Origin: Martinezella rhizogenes
GTDB taxonomy: Bacteria > Pseudomonadota > Alphaproteobacteria > Rhizobiales > Rhizobiaceae
DNA: 64,000 bases
Direction of reading: 5' to 3'
Assembly: GCF_000799715.1 (NCBI RefSeq)
Contig: NZ_JUHG01000013.1
Location: forward strand, 1,147,262-1,211,261
Part shown: positions 1-9,271 of the stretch, piece after piece
Layout of the letters: each line of letters begins with the position of its first letter
How positions within the stretch are numbered: the stretch's first letter is position 1
Made by a program: the position numbers and the translations under genes
The notes under the pieces: model-generated
Seen by the model: the letters and a program-made list of their open reading frames with translations, nothing else
Database searches by the model: none
Told to the model about the DNA's origin: nothing

Positions 1-2
1 TG

Positions 3-332
3 CCGGCCGTCAAGGTTGTTGGCACGGAAGGCTCGGCGGATGCCCGCGCCCAGCTGAAGCAAGGTCGCGTCGATGGCGCGGTGCAGGGGTCCGAAACGCT
101 TCCCTATCTGCTGACCCTCGAAAAGGACACCTATACCGTCGTCGGCGAGCCCTTCACCGCCGTCTATCAGGGTATCGGTTTTGCCAAGAAGGATACCGAA
201 CTACGCGATGCCTATGCCGCCGCCCTAAAGGCGCTGATGGCCAGCGGCGAGTACAAGACGATCTTCGCAAAGCATGGCCTCGATGGCACGATGCTGGATG
301 GCATCTACATCAATGGCGAAGCCGTCAAGTAA
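3..332 (+). CDS. Amino-acid ABC transporter substrate-binding protein, C-terminal part
   Basis: The open frame enters from the left window edge, so only the last 109 residues are seen. They read as the C-terminal lobe of a family 3 periplasmic binding protein for polar amino acids: a DGAVQGSETLPYLL segment, then a run of the type GIGFAKKDTELRDAYAAALK, and an end with YKTIFAKHGLDG. These are typical of the hinge and last helices of such proteins, where the last helix often contains an aromatic-x-x-I-x-x-K-x-G pattern. It would capture a substrate in the periplasm for an ABC importer encoded to the left. The substrate cannot be told from this fragment. A strong inverted repeat follows the stop codon and probably ends this transcript. 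An in-frame ATG exists at 81 but the protein homology clearly starts before it. Confidence 0.85.
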   Translation, partial: PAVKVVGTEGSADARAQLKQGRVDGAVQGSETLPYLLTLEKDTYTVVGEPFTAVYQGIGFAKKDTELRDAYAAALKALMASGEYKTIFAKHGLDGTMLDGIYINGEAVK

Positions 333-338
333 GGATCG

Positions 339-378
339 CGATCGGCAGCCCGGGGCAATCGCCGCAGGCTGCCGATCG
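339..378. terminator. 12-bp inverted repeat after the binding-protein gene
   Basis: CGATCGGCAGCC (339-350) is perfectly complementary to GGCTGCCGATCG (367-378) with a 16-nt loop. It lies 7 nt after the binding-protein stop codon. There is no T-run after it, so it may be a transcript-end or stabilising hairpin rather than a classic intrinsic terminator. Confidence 0.5.
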
Positions 379-440
379 ACCACGAAATGGCGGCATGCCG
401 CCAAGGTCTGACGAACCGAGATACGAAAGAGAAAACCGGA

Positions 441-1832
441 ATGCCCCGCTCACTTGACGACGCCCCGGTCGACCGGCTTGCGTCCTTCGTTTCGAACCTT
501 CGGTTTGAAGCGCTGCCGATCGACGTGGTCGACAAGGCGAAAATACACATCGCCGATACGCTCGGCGCAGCGCTGGCCGGAGCCCGTTCCAACGAGTTCC
601 GGATCGCGCGACGCATTGTCGGATCGCATGGAACAGCGCGCATCTGGGGCACGGACACATATACCGGCGCGCGCGACGCCGCGCTGATCAACGGTGTCTC
701 TGCCCATGCTTTTGAACTGGACGACGCTGGCGGCTGCGACCATTCGGGGGCAGTCGTCATGCCCGCCCTGCTGGCAGCCATGGCGGAGATGCCGCGCACC
801 GTCTCCGGCAAGGAGCTGATCGCGGCCGTCGTCGCCGGGTATGATGTCGGTCGCCGCATCCTCGAGGCGACGGGCGGCTACGACAGCCATAACAGTCTCG
901 GTTGGCACTCGACAGGCACCTGCGGCACGCTGGCGGCGGCGGCGGCCGTTGCCAATATTCGTGGCCTCGACGCCCATGTCACCCGCGACGCCATCACCCT
1001 TGCGACCAGCTTTTCCTCCGGCCTGTGGGCCTTCATCCATGACGGTTCCCAGGCCAAGAAGATCCATGCCGGGCGCGCGGCGGAAGGCGGCCTGCTGGCG
1101 GCGCAACTCGCCGCCGAGGGATTTGCCGGACCGTCGAAGGTCTTCGACGACGTATGGGGCGGCTTCTTCCGCTCTTTCAACAAATCCACCTGCGATGTCG
1201 AAAAGCTAAGCGAGGCGCTGGGCGAAGTCTGGAAGGTGAAGCGAGCCGTGCTGAAGCCCTATGCTTCCTGCCGCGGCGCCCATTCGGCGGTCGACGCGTT
1301 GGAAGATCTTATAAAACAAACGGCGCGGGCTGCCTCGCAGATCGATACGATTGAATTGCGGCTGAGCCCGATGCTGATGGGAATGTGCGGCGCGAAGGAG
1401 AGCGGTGCGATGGCGCCGACCCAGATGAGCTTGCCCTATGCCGTGGCGGCGCGCTGCGTCTTCGGAACCGCCGGTCTCGAAGCCTATTCGGCCGAGCGTC
1501 GCTCGGATGCGCGGGTCCACGACATCATGGAGCGCATGCAACTGATCGTCGATGACGGCATGAAGCCGCTCGACGAACCTTTCGTCACGCTGACATTCAA
1601 GGACGGCCTGCGCGCGACCCATATGGTGCCCCGCGCCACGGGCTCCGCCGAAAGGCCGATGCCGCGGCCAGATATCGCCGAAAAATTCACGGAACTTGTG
1701 ACGATGAGTTTGAGTGTGGAGCAAGCGAACCGCCTGTGGAGCACGCTCACCAAGCTCGAGGAGCTGGACGATTGCCGTAAGATCGAGAACCTTCTGGCGG
1801 GGGACGCAGACAACCGATCCGTTTTTTTCTGA
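441..1832 (+). CDS. MmgE/PrpD family protein
   Basis: This 463-residue protein belongs to the MmgE/PrpD family, whose characterised members include 2-methylcitrate dehydratase, cis-aconitate decarboxylase and related lyases or isomerases. Visible family features are the N-terminal all-helical segment DVVDKAKIHIADTLGAALAG, the HAFELDDAGG segment near residue 95 that matches the conserved H-x-x-x-x-D-D, the GYDVGRR and GWHSTGTCG segments, and KPYASCRGAH near residue 275. The ATG at 441 is preferred over an in-frame ATG at 387 because the homology starts shortly after it and a GA-rich sequence precedes it. It heads a tight + strand run with a deacetylase, a ureohydrolase and an FAD oxidase. Many family members sit in catabolic operons with unknown substrates, so a role in degrading the imported compound is inferred; 2-methylcitrate dehydratase activity is not supported by the context. 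Confidence 0.85.
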   Translation: MPRSLDDAPVDRLASFVSNLRFEALPIDVVDKAKIHIADTLGAALAGARSNEFRIARRIVGSHGTARIWGTDTYTGARDAALINGVSAHAFELDDAGGCDHSGAVVMPALLAAMAEMPRTVSGKELIAAVVAGYDVGRRILEATGGYDSHNSLGWHSTGTCGTLAAAAAVANIRGLDAHVTRDAITLATSFSSGLWAFIHDGSQAKKIHAGRAAEGGLLAAQLAAEGFAGPSKVFDDVWGGFFRSFNKSTCDVEKLSEALGEVWKVKRAVLKPYASCRGAHSAVDALEDLIKQTARAASQIDTIELRLSPMLMGMCGAKESGAMAPTQMSLPYAVAARCVFGTAGLEAYSAERRSDARVHDIMERMQLIVDDGMKPLDEPFVTLTFKDGLRATHMVPRATGSAERPMPRPDIAEKFTELVTMSLSVEQANRLWSTLTKLEELDDCRKIENLLAGDADNRSVFF

Positions 1833-1842
1833 GGATATTCAC

Positions 1843-2727
1843 ATGAGTTTCGACCTGACGCCGCGCCCTCTCAACCCGGCACCAAGCTCCCCAAATATGA
1901 TCTGGCCGAACGGGGCGAAAAGTGCCTTGTTCATCGGCTTTGACGTCGATGCCGAGACGGCCTGGATCGGCAACAATCCCTCGAATGTCGATCGCATGGT
2001 GACCACCTCGCATGGGGGCTACGACCGGCGTGTCGGAATAGGAAAGATCCTTGAACTGATGGACGAGCTCTCCCTGAAAGGCACGTTCTTCACGCCGGGA
2101 TGGACAGCGCTCGCGCATCGGGAGATCTGTGAGGCTATCCTCAAGGCCAGCCACGAGATCGGGCATCACGGCTATCTGCACAAGATGCCCGACCGCGAAA
2201 AACTGGACGAAGCATTCGAGGAGATCGATCGCGGTTTCGATGCGCTTCAACAGGCGCTCGGCGTCAGGCCGGTCGGCTACCGCGCGCCCTCCGGAGAGAA
2301 TTTCCCCGAACTTCTGGCCTATCTCGCCAAATCCGGCATCCGCTATTCCAGTTCCTTCCGCGACGATATCCTGCCTTATCGCCACGCCTCGTCCGACGGC
2401 ATGGATGGGCCGGTTGAAATCCCCGTCAACTTCGCCTTCGACGATTGGAATTTCGGCATGTCCAGCCGCACGAGCCCGCGCGCCCTTTTCGGCCGTGATG
2501 CCGTGCTGCCGCTCTGGATCGAAGAATTCGAGGCGACCCATGCCTGGGGCGGCGTCACGACGCTGGTTCTGCACCCGCAGGTCTCCGGCCGGCCGATGCG
2601 CTGGTTCATTCTCCGTGATTTCCTGCGTCATGTGCAATCGAGGGGCGATGTCTGGATCGCAACCGGGGCGCAGATAACAGACCATTTCGAAGCGCTCGAA
2701 GCGGAGCGCAAAAGTTTTTCCGCGTGA
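1843..2727 (+). CDS. Polysaccharide deacetylase-fold hydrolase (PuuE/allantoinase-like group)
   Basis: The 294-residue product has the NodB/polysaccharide deacetylase (carbohydrate esterase 4) fold. FIGFDVDAETAW contains the metal-binding Asp pair, HEIGHHGYLHK contains the H-x-x-x-H metal ligands, and GYRAPSGENFPE holds the family Arg and Pro. The late HPQVSGRP carries the His expected near the C-terminus. There is no signal peptide and the enzyme looks cytoplasmic. Cytoplasmic members that lie next to purine or amide catabolism genes act on small C-N bonds (for example the PuuE-type allantoinases) rather than on polysaccharides. The start ATG at 1843 has GAGG eight bases upstream and follows the PrpD-like gene by 10 bp, so the two are probably co-transcribed. 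Its neighbour is a ureohydrolase, which supports an amide or ureide substrate, but that is inference. Confidence 0.8.
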   Translation: MSFDLTPRPLNPAPSSPNMIWPNGAKSALFIGFDVDAETAWIGNNPSNVDRMVTTSHGGYDRRVGIGKILELMDELSLKGTFFTPGWTALAHREICEAILKASHEIGHHGYLHKMPDREKLDEAFEEIDRGFDALQQALGVRPVGYRAPSGENFPELLAYLAKSGIRYSSSFRDDILPYRHASSDGMDGPVEIPVNFAFDDWNFGMSSRTSPRALFGRDAVLPLWIEEFEATHAWGGVTTLVLHPQVSGRPMRWFILRDFLRHVQSRGDVWIATGAQITDHFEALEAERKSFSA

Positions 2728-2743
2728 GATTGGACGGCGAACG

Positions 2744-3796
2744 ATGGCAATTGATGAAGACACACTGCAAAAGCTGCGTGAAAAGTTCGGAGAAGGTCAC
2801 GGCGGCAACATCCATGATCCGGAGTTCCGCGCCGTCGCGGACAGGATCTTTTCGGCGAGCGGCACGCGTGCGGCTCCCTTCAGCGGCATACCGACGCTGC
2901 TGGATGCCGCCTACCGGCAGGTCGACGCCGAAAATCCCGATCTCGGCGATCTCGATATCGCGCTGATCGGCGTTCCGATGGACTTGGGCGTCACCAATCG
3001 TCCGGGCTCGCGCTTCGGACCGCGCGCATTGCGCGCCATCGAGCGTGTCGGGCCATACAATCACGTCTTGAAGTGCGCGCCCCTGTTCGAGGCGAAAGTC
3101 GCCGATATCGGCGATGTCCCGTTCCGCAGCCGTTATCGCCTGGAGCTCAGCCATGAGGATATCGAGCGACGCTTCGGGCAAATCGTTGCCGCCGGCGTTA
3201 TCCCGCTCGCGGTCGGCGGCGACCATTCGATAACGCACCCGATCCTGAAGGCAGTTGGCAAAGAGCGTCCTGTCGGCATGATCCACATCGACGCCCATTG
3301 CGATACCGGCGGCGCTTACGATCTCACCAAGTTCCACCATGGCGGCCCCTTCCGCAACGCCGTTCTTGACGGTGTGCTGGATCCCAGCCGAACCATTCAG
3401 ATCGGCATACGCGGGGCGGCGGAATATCTCTGGGAATTCTCCTATGAGTCGGGAATGACTGTCATACATGCCGAGGATATCTCCCGCATGGGGATTGATG
3501 CCGTAATCGAAAAGGCACACGCCATCGTTGGCGACGGCCCAACCTATCTGTCCTTCGATGTCGACAGTCTTGACCCGGCCTTTGCGCCCGGCACCGGCAC
3601 GCCGGAGATCGGTGGCCTCACCAGCCGCGAGGCACTCGCAATCCTCCATGGATTGAAGGGCATCGATTTCGTCGGCGGTGATGTTGTCGAAGTCGCCCCA
3701 CAATATGACGCGACCACCAACACAGCCCATGTCGCGGCGCAAATGCTGTTCGAGATCCTCAGCCTCATCCGCTTCAGTCCGTCGCTGGCACTGTGA
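2744..3796 (+). CDS. Agmatinase/ureohydrolase family protein
   Basis: A 350-residue manganese-dependent ureohydrolase. The three signature motifs are all visible: VGGDHSI (about residue 160), IHIDAHCDTGG (about residue 184) and SFDVDSLDPAFAPGTGTPE (about residues 269-287), which supply the bridging His and Asp ligands for two metal ions. Enzymes of this family remove urea from guanidino compounds such as agmatine, guanidinobutyrate, arginine or formiminoglutamate; the extra N-terminal ~60 residues place it nearer to agmatinase and guanidinobutyrase than to arginase. The gene starts 17 bp after the deacetylase-fold gene and is probably in the same operon. The exact guanidino substrate cannot be read from the sequence. 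Confidence 0.88.
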   Translation: MAIDEDTLQKLREKFGEGHGGNIHDPEFRAVADRIFSASGTRAAPFSGIPTLLDAAYRQVDAENPDLGDLDIALIGVPMDLGVTNRPGSRFGPRALRAIERVGPYNHVLKCAPLFEAKVADIGDVPFRSRYRLELSHEDIERRFGQIVAAGVIPLAVGGDHSITHPILKAVGKERPVGMIHIDAHCDTGGAYDLTKFHHGGPFRNAVLDGVLDPSRTIQIGIRGAAEYLWEFSYESGMTVIHAEDISRMGIDAVIEKAHAIVGDGPTYLSFDVDSLDPAFAPGTGTPEIGGLTSREALAILHGLKGIDFVGGDVVEVAPQYDATTNTAHVAAQMLFEILSLIRFSPSLAL

Positions 3797-3864
3797 CGCA
3801 TGTCCCGTTGGCCATATAGAGATAACCAGGCCCTGGATCAGCCTGAACTAGAGGGAGCACGCCA

Positions 3865-5325
3865 ATGTGGATGAGCGGAAAAGAGCATAAGCCTCTGGGA
3901 CCTGAACAGCTGGCTGAAGCAATCGAGGTGCTGAAGCAGGCCGTTGGCCCGTTCGGCTGGAGCACGCATCCCGGCCTCATCGAACCGCACGCGGTCGACT
4001 GGACAGGATCCATCCGCGGCGACTCCCCTCTGCTGCTGAAGCCGGCAAACACGGAAGAGGTCGCCAAGATCGTCACCATCTGCGGGCAATACGGTCTGAA
4101 GATCGTCCCGCAAGGTGGAAATACCTCACTAGCCGGCGGTTCCGTGCCGTCTGGCGCGGGCATCGAAATCATCGTCAATCTCGCGCGAATGAACAAGGTC
4201 CGCAACGTCGACACGATCAACGATACCATGACCGTCGACGCGGGATGCCTGCTTGCCGCGATCCAGGCCGAAGCAGCGAAAGCATCGCGTTTCTTTCCGC
4301 TGCGCCTCGCCTCCGAGGGAAGCTGCCAGATCGGCGGCAACCTTGCCACCAATGCCGGCGGCAGCAACGTCATCCGTTACGGCAATACCAGGGATCTCGT
4401 TCTCGGCCTGGAAGTCGTACTGGCGGACGGGCGGATCTGGAGCGGATTGCGCGGGCTGCGCAAGGACAATATGGGCTATGACCTGAAGCAGCTCTTCATC
4501 GGCGGCGAGGGCACGCTTGGCATCATCACCGGTGCCGTACTGAAGCTATTTCCGAGACCGGTCTCGATCGCCACCGCCATCTGCGCCGTACCGTCTGTCC
4601 AGGCGGCGCTGGAACTGCTGGCCCTGTCCAAGCAGCGGACCGGCGGGCAGATAACCGCCTTCGAACTCATGCCGCGCAACGGTCTGGAGCTTGTCTTCAA
4701 GCATTTTCCCGCCTGCCGCATGCCCTTGGACCGGCTGCATGACTGGCAACTGCTCATCGAATTCTCCTCGATCGACGAAGCGGTCTCCCAGCAGGAGCGG
4801 ATCGAGGCCGTTCTGTCCGAGGCCTATGCGTCCGGTCTGATCGTCGACGCCGCTATCGCCGCCTCCATCGAACAGGGCAGGAGCTTCTGGGCAATTCGAG
4901 AAGCATTGGCGGAAGCCGACATGAAAGAGGGCGTGACCATCCAAGGGGACATTTCCGTTCCGATTTCAGCGATACCCGACTTCCTGGATAGCTGCACGGG
5001 CGCGATCGCAAAAGCGGTCGGCGATGCCCGGATCATCGCCTTCGGTCATCTTGGCGACGGCAATATCCACTTCGGGGTCATTGCGCCGGAAGCCGTTCCG
5101 ACCAAAGACTTTCTGGCGAGATCTGACGAAATAGAGGAGATCATGTGTGATCATGCCCATCGATTTGGCGGCTCGGTCGCGGCTGAACACGGCCTTGGAA
5201 TCATGAAGGCCGATGCGGTCCTCAAATATCGTGGTGACGTCGAGCATGATCTCATGCTTGCGATCAAACACAGCCTTGATCCTCAAGGCATGATGAACCC
5301 GGGCAAGGTGCTGAAACGAAAGTAG
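3865..5325 (+). CDS. FAD-linked 2-hydroxyacid dehydrogenase/oxidase (GlcD/D2HGDH-like)
   Basis: The 486-residue product is a flavoprotein of the VAO/PCMH fold related to glycolate oxidase subunit GlcD and D-2-hydroxyglutarate dehydrogenase. The N-terminal half carries the FAD-binding PQGGNTSLAGGSVP loop (about residues 78-91) and the GGNLATNAGGSNVIRYGNTRD segment. The C-terminal half has FGHLGDGNIHF, with the two conserved His residues near the active site, and ends with HSLDPQGMMNPGKVL, which is diagnostic. It oxidises a D-2-hydroxyacid and passes electrons to an acceptor. The start at 3865 has GGGAG seven bases upstream. It closes the catabolic run that begins at 441 and could oxidise a hydroxyacid made by the upstream enzymes; that link is inferred. 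Confidence 0.88.
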   Translation: MWMSGKEHKPLGPEQLAEAIEVLKQAVGPFGWSTHPGLIEPHAVDWTGSIRGDSPLLLKPANTEEVAKIVTICGQYGLKIVPQGGNTSLAGGSVPSGAGIEIIVNLARMNKVRNVDTINDTMTVDAGCLLAAIQAEAAKASRFFPLRLASEGSCQIGGNLATNAGGSNVIRYGNTRDLVLGLEVVLADGRIWSGLRGLRKDNMGYDLKQLFIGGEGTLGIITGAVLKLFPRPVSIATAICAVPSVQAALELLALSKQRTGGQITAFELMPRNGLELVFKHFPACRMPLDRLHDWQLLIEFSSIDEAVSQQERIEAVLSEAYASGLIVDAAIAASIEQGRSFWAIREALAEADMKEGVTIQGDISVPISAIPDFLDSCTGAIAKAVGDARIIAFGHLGDGNIHFGVIAPEAVPTKDFLARSDEIEEIMCDHAHRFGGSVAAEHGLGIMKADAVLKYRGDVEHDLMLAIKHSLDPQGMMNPGKVLKRK

Positions 5326-5383
5326 ATCGCTTGATTTTCGTTGTGGTAAGTCGCTCTCTTCCCGCGCATTCCCAGGTCCGCCC

Positions 5384-6148
5384 TTACTGCACCTCATGCA
5401 CATAACGGTGGCTCCTCGTCGTCGCCCGATGCCGCGCGACAAGGACCGGTGCGGCGGACTGATCGTAGGACACCTCATCAATCGTCAGCACGGCATCCGG
5501 CAGAGTAAGCCTCAGCAGCCGGGCATCGTCTTCCGTCGCAAGTGTTGCCGCGATCTGCTCACGAACCGCGGAAATGCGGATGCCATAGCGATCGAGGAGG
5601 AACAGATAGAGCAGCGCGGGAATATCCTCTTTCTTCTCGGGGAAAGCCGGCAGCAGATGCGCCGGAAGCGTGATGACCTCATGCATGACCGGCACGCCTG
5701 CGACGCTGCGCAGGCGATGAAAGGTGATCACCTCCGTCGGACTTTCCAGTTGCAGGCTGGCGCTCTCATCCTGGTTGGCCAGCCGCTTCTCAAGGGACAG
5801 GATTTCCGAAGTGGAATTCTGCAGCGAGCCGTCGAGGCCATGAAGACGGAAATACTGAAAGAAAAACCGCAGGCTATGTTGCGGCGTACGTCCCGTCACG
5901 ACCGTTCCCGTCTTGCGCCGGCGGCTCAGCAATCCCTCATTGGTCAGATCCGCCAAAGCCCGCCGGATGGTGCCGACCGCCACTCCGAACATCTGCGACA
6001 GCGCGATCTCGCTCGGTAGGATGGTCCCCGCCGGCCATTTGCCCATCATGATCGCTTCGGTGATCTGTCGCTTGACCACCTCATAAAGCGGTAGCGAAAA
6101 CTCCGACGCTCGTGACGTGTCCGCTAAAAAATTGGGCATTTCGCGCAA
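5384..6148 (-). CDS. GntR/HutC-family transcriptional regulator
   Basis: The 254-residue protein has an N-terminal winged helix (LYEVVKRQITEAIMMGKWPAGTILPSE then LSQMFGVAVGTIRRALADL, residues 20-70) and a C-terminal UTRA ligand-binding domain with the typical FHRLRSVAGVPVMHEVITLP and TIDEVSYDQ segments. It is read away from the M20/ABC importer operon that starts at 6269 and its 3' end faces the FAD oxidase gene. The intergenic space of about 120 bp contains the palindrome ACTATATAGT at 6200-6209 as a possible operator. It is probably a ligand-released repressor of one or both neighbouring catabolic operons. The longest frame begins with TTG at 6148, seven bases after GAGG; an ATG follows at 6139 and either may be used. 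Confidence 0.88.
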   Translation of the reverse strand: MREMPNFLADTSRASEFSLPLYEVVKRQITEAIMMGKWPAGTILPSEIALSQMFGVAVGTIRRALADLTNEGLLSRRRKTGTVVTGRTPQHSLRFFFQYFRLHGLDGSLQNSTSEILSLEKRLANQDESASLQLESPTEVITFHRLRSVAGVPVMHEVITLPAHLLPAFPEKKEDIPALLYLFLLDRYGIRISAVREQIAATLATEDDARLLRLTLPDAVLTIDEVSYDQSAAPVLVARHRATTRSHRYVHEVQ

Positions 6149-6199
6149 TTAATTGCCTCTTATTTGGAGTTGACTCGCGGAAGGCGAGGAAGCATCATT

Positions 6200-6209
6200 A
6201 CTATATAGT
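6200..6209. promoter_or_regulatory. Palindrome in the GntR/M20 intergenic region
   Basis: ACTATATAGT is a perfect 10-bp palindrome between the divergent GntR gene and the M20 gene, overlapping an AT-rich promoter-like stretch. It is a candidate operator for the adjacent regulator. The overlapping GTTTATAT is close to, but not identical with, the GT-N-TA-N-AC pattern reported for the HutC subgroup. Confidence 0.35.
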
Positions 6210-6268
6210 TTATATGAATACGAGAGCAGAGCAAACCTCCATTCCGCGCATCTTTTTCGGAACTCAAC

Positions 6269-7591
6269 GTGAGCAATCAAGCCTTATCACCCCAGTCGAT
6301 ATCATTTGCAAACGCCTTGGCGGCAATCGAACGCGATGTCGAAAAGGCGGTCGAGGATCTGGCGCGGATGATTGCCGTCGACACCTCCTTTCCGCCCGGC
6401 ATGGGCTATCCCGCCTTCGCGGATCTGATGGAAGAACTGCTGGCCCCCCTGGGATTTCACACCAGGCGCGTGGCGGTGCCGGACGCACTGTGGCGTGTCG
6501 CCAACGGCCCGGCTTCGGGAGAGCGCGTCAATCTCATCGCTGAGCGTCCGGCGGATAAACCGGTCTGCGGCCTCTATTATCATGTCGATACCGTTCCCGT
6601 GTCTCCCGGCTGGCAGCGCGACCCGTTGAGCCTCACACGGGAAGGAAACCAGCTTTTCGGGCTGGGTGCCGCCGACATGAAGGGAACGGTTGCCGCGACA
6701 TTGCTTGCGCTGCGCGCAGCCGAGGAACATGGTGTCGAGCTTGCCTATGATCCCATGCTGCTGCTGTGCACGGATGAAGAAGGCGGGCTTTATCCCGGCA
6801 TCCGCTATCTTGCCGAACAGGGCATGCTCAAGGGGCATATCGTCAATTTCAACGGTTCCGCCGCGCCGCGCATCTGGGCCGGCTGCTTCGGTGTCTTTAA
6901 CCTCCAGATCACCATCAGGGGGCACGCCGTTCATGCCGGCGAAGGCAACCGCGCCGGCTCGGGCGTCAACGCCATCGAGGGCGCCCTTCCGCTCCTCAAT
7001 GCATTGCAGGCGCTGAAGCCGAAGATCGCCGCTTTCAAATCCAAGCTGCCGCCACCGCCGCATGCGAACGGTCCGCTACGGCCGCAGCTGTCCATATCCG
7101 CCATCAATGGCGGCACCTCGGGCGGGCAAGTCGCGGCCGAGATCAAGATCCTCGTCAGCCGCCGTTACGCTCCGGAGGAAAGTTATGCCGCCGCGCGCGC
7201 CACACTCGAGGATCTGGTGCGCGCCTGCGTGGCGCAAACGCCGGGCCTTGGCTTCGACATCGACCTCGTCGGCCACCTGATCCCGACGGCAGACCCCGAT
7301 GGCCCCCATTGGCCGCGCTGGCAGAAGGCATTGAGCCTCGGCTTCGGCTACGAGCCCTCCGACTTTAGCAAATGGGGCGCCGCCAGCTGCTCGGACTTCG
7401 GTTACGTCCAGCGGACCGGCGTGATGCAGGAGATATTGCTTGGCGGGCTCGGGCGCCCCGAAAGCTGCATCCACAGCCCGGAAGAACACACGACAACGAC
7501 GGATATCATCGCCCTGGCGAAGAGCATTCTCGCCTATCTCGCGCATGATTTTTCCGCCGATCTCATTCCAGACTATTCCGCGTCAAAATAA
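6269..7591 (+). CDS. M20-family amidohydrolase/deacylase (ArgE/DapE-like)
   Basis: A 440-residue metallo-amidohydrolase of the M20 family, whose members cleave N-acyl amino acids or small peptides using a di-zinc centre. The order of motifs is complete: YYHVDTVPVSPGW (first metal His and the following Asp), GLGAADMKGTVAA (bridging Asp), CTDEEGG (catalytic Glu and metal Glu), a lid domain near residues 210-340 with GHAVHAGEGNRAGSGVNAIEGA, and SPEEHTTTTD (last metal His) near the end. The chosen GTG start at 6269 is the first one in frame and gives the usual N-terminus. It begins a + strand operon that also encodes a peptide-type ABC importer, a second M20 enzyme and an M24-like protein, so it likely trims the imported substrate. 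Substrate unknown. Confidence 0.85.
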   Translation: MSNQALSPQSISFANALAAIERDVEKAVEDLARMIAVDTSFPPGMGYPAFADLMEELLAPLGFHTRRVAVPDALWRVANGPASGERVNLIAERPADKPVCGLYYHVDTVPVSPGWQRDPLSLTREGNQLFGLGAADMKGTVAATLLALRAAEEHGVELAYDPMLLLCTDEEGGLYPGIRYLAEQGMLKGHIVNFNGSAAPRIWAGCFGVFNLQITIRGHAVHAGEGNRAGSGVNAIEGALPLLNALQALKPKIAAFKSKLPPPPHANGPLRPQLSISAINGGTSGGQVAAEIKILVSRRYAPEESYAAARATLEDLVRACVAQTPGLGFDIDLVGHLIPTADPDGPHWPRWQKALSLGFGYEPSDFSKWGAASCSDFGYVQRTGVMQEILLGGLGRPESCIHSPEEHTTTTDIIALAKSILAYLAHDFSADLIPDYSASK

Positions 7592-7603
7592 AGGGAACAC
7601 CAG

Positions 7604-9154
7604 ATGCTGAAGTTGAACCGACGTCATTTTCTGGCCGGAACGGCAGCGCTCCTGACAGCGCCATCCTTCGGCCTTGCCCAGACCGCCACACCGGCAAAGG
7701 GCGGGATATTGCGGATCTCCGTCGACCAGGCGGCGAGCGTAATCCATCCGCTTCTGACCCGCGTCAATCCCGAATACATGGTCACCGAACTCCTCTACAG
7801 CAATCTGACGCGGCTGAAGGTCGACATGACCATCGAGCCGGACCTTGCCGAATCCTGGAGCGCCAACGACGCGCTCACCGAATGGACATTCAAGCTTCGC
7901 GCCGGCGTGAAATTTCATGACGGCTCGCCCTTCACCGCCACCGACGTCGTCGAGACCTTCAAGGCGATCCTCAATCCCAGCAACGCTTCGCCGGCGCGCA
8001 ACAATGTCGGCCCGATCGCCGAGGTCACGGCCGCCGATCCCCTGACCGCCGTCTTCAAGCTCTCCGGTCCCTATGCCGACTTCCCGGTCGCCATGGCCTA
8101 TACGGTGGCCCGCATCATCCCCGCTGCAATCGCCACCGGCGATTTCAAGAAGCTGTCGACAACGGCGAATGGCACCGGCCCCTTCAAGCTCGTGTCCTAT
8201 GAACCCGACCGCCTGATCGTCGTCGAACGCAATCCGGACTATTACGATCCGAAGCGCCCGTATCTCGACCGCGTGGAAATTCAGGTCTTCCCGGATACAT
8301 CGGCGCAAACCTCGGCACTTCTGGCCGGCGACATCGATGTCATCTCCACCGTCCAGCCCACCGAATATCTGCGCATGAAGGACGCCCGGGGCGTCAACGC
8401 ATTGCGCATCCCGTCGGGCCAGTTCTGCAACATCAACTTCGGCTGCGACACCAAGCCATTCAACGATCCCCGCGTCCGGCGCGCCCTGGCGCTGACCGTC
8501 GACCGGCAGGCCATGGTCGATTTCGTCACCGAAGGCTTTGGAACGCCGGGCAACGACACGCCGCTGAACTCTTCCTACCACTTCTATACGGACCTGCCGC
8601 TGCGCCAGGCCAATATCGAGGAAGCAAAGAAGCTGCTCACCGAAGCGGGCTATCCCGACGGCTTCGAAGCCACCTTGATCGCCTCGGACAAGCCGAGCCA
8701 GCGGACACAGCTTGCCGTGGCGCTGCGCGAGATGGCCAAGGAAGCCGGCATCAGGATCAACGTCCAGACCATGCCGCATGCCACCTATCTGGATCAGGTC
8801 TGGAAGAAGGGCAGCTTCTATGTCGGCTTCTACAACATGCAGCCGACGGCCGACGCCATCTTCAAGCTTCTCTACACCTCCGACGCGGCCTGGAACGAGA
8901 CCCGCTGGAACAACGCGGCCTTCGACAAGGTCGTCAACGAAGCGCGCGGGATCACCGACGAGGCCAAGCGCAAGGCGCTCTATGCGGAAGCACAGAAGCT
9001 GATGAACGAGGAAGTGCCCTCAATCATTCCTGTCTTCTTCGACGTCCTGGCCGCCAAGCGTGACTGGGTCTCGGGCTTCGAGGTCCATCCGCGCGCATCC
9101 GTCTTCCGCCTCGATTACACCGCCCTGACCGATAAGGCGCCGAAGCGGAGCTGA
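7604..9154 (+). CDS. Peptide/opine-type ABC transporter substrate-binding protein (family 5)
   Basis: The 516-residue protein starts with a signal carrying a twin-arginine motif (LNRRHFLAGTAALL, residues 4-17) and is probably exported to the periplasm by Tat, with cleavage after the GLAQ region. The mature part shows family 5 (DppA/OppA/NikA) hallmarks: EPDLAESW, EWTFKLRAGVKFHDGSPFTATDVVETF near residue 90, NPDYYDPKRPYLDRVEIQVF, and RVRRALALTVDRQ near residue 290. This family binds di- and oligopeptides, opines, nickel chelates or sugars. It lies 12 bp after the first M20 enzyme and just before two permease genes and a fused ATPase gene, so the importer is complete. The pairing with two amidohydrolases suggests a peptide or acylated amino-acid substrate (inference). 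Confidence 0.92.
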   Translation: MLKLNRRHFLAGTAALLTAPSFGLAQTATPAKGGILRISVDQAASVIHPLLTRVNPEYMVTELLYSNLTRLKVDMTIEPDLAESWSANDALTEWTFKLRAGVKFHDGSPFTATDVVETFKAILNPSNASPARNNVGPIAEVTAADPLTAVFKLSGPYADFPVAMAYTVARIIPAAIATGDFKKLSTTANGTGPFKLVSYEPDRLIVVERNPDYYDPKRPYLDRVEIQVFPDTSAQTSALLAGDIDVISTVQPTEYLRMKDARGVNALRIPSGQFCNINFGCDTKPFNDPRVRRALALTVDRQAMVDFVTEGFGTPGNDTPLNSSYHFYTDLPLRQANIEEAKKLLTEAGYPDGFEATLIASDKPSQRTQLAVALREMAKEAGIRINVQTMPHATYLDQVWKKGSFYVGFYNMQPTADAIFKLLYTSDAAWNETRWNNAAFDKVVNEARGITDEAKRKALYAEAQKLMNEEVPSIIPVFFDVLAAKRDWVSGFEVHPRASVFRLDYTALTDKAPKRS

Positions 9155-9271
9155 TCTCGCTTAAGCTCGAAGCCGATATAGGCGTTGCGCGTCGTTTTCC
9201 GCCGCGCAACGCAGCTCAAAGGCCGGCCGTACAATCCACAGCCGGTCACAGCAACGCCAGAGAACAAGCCC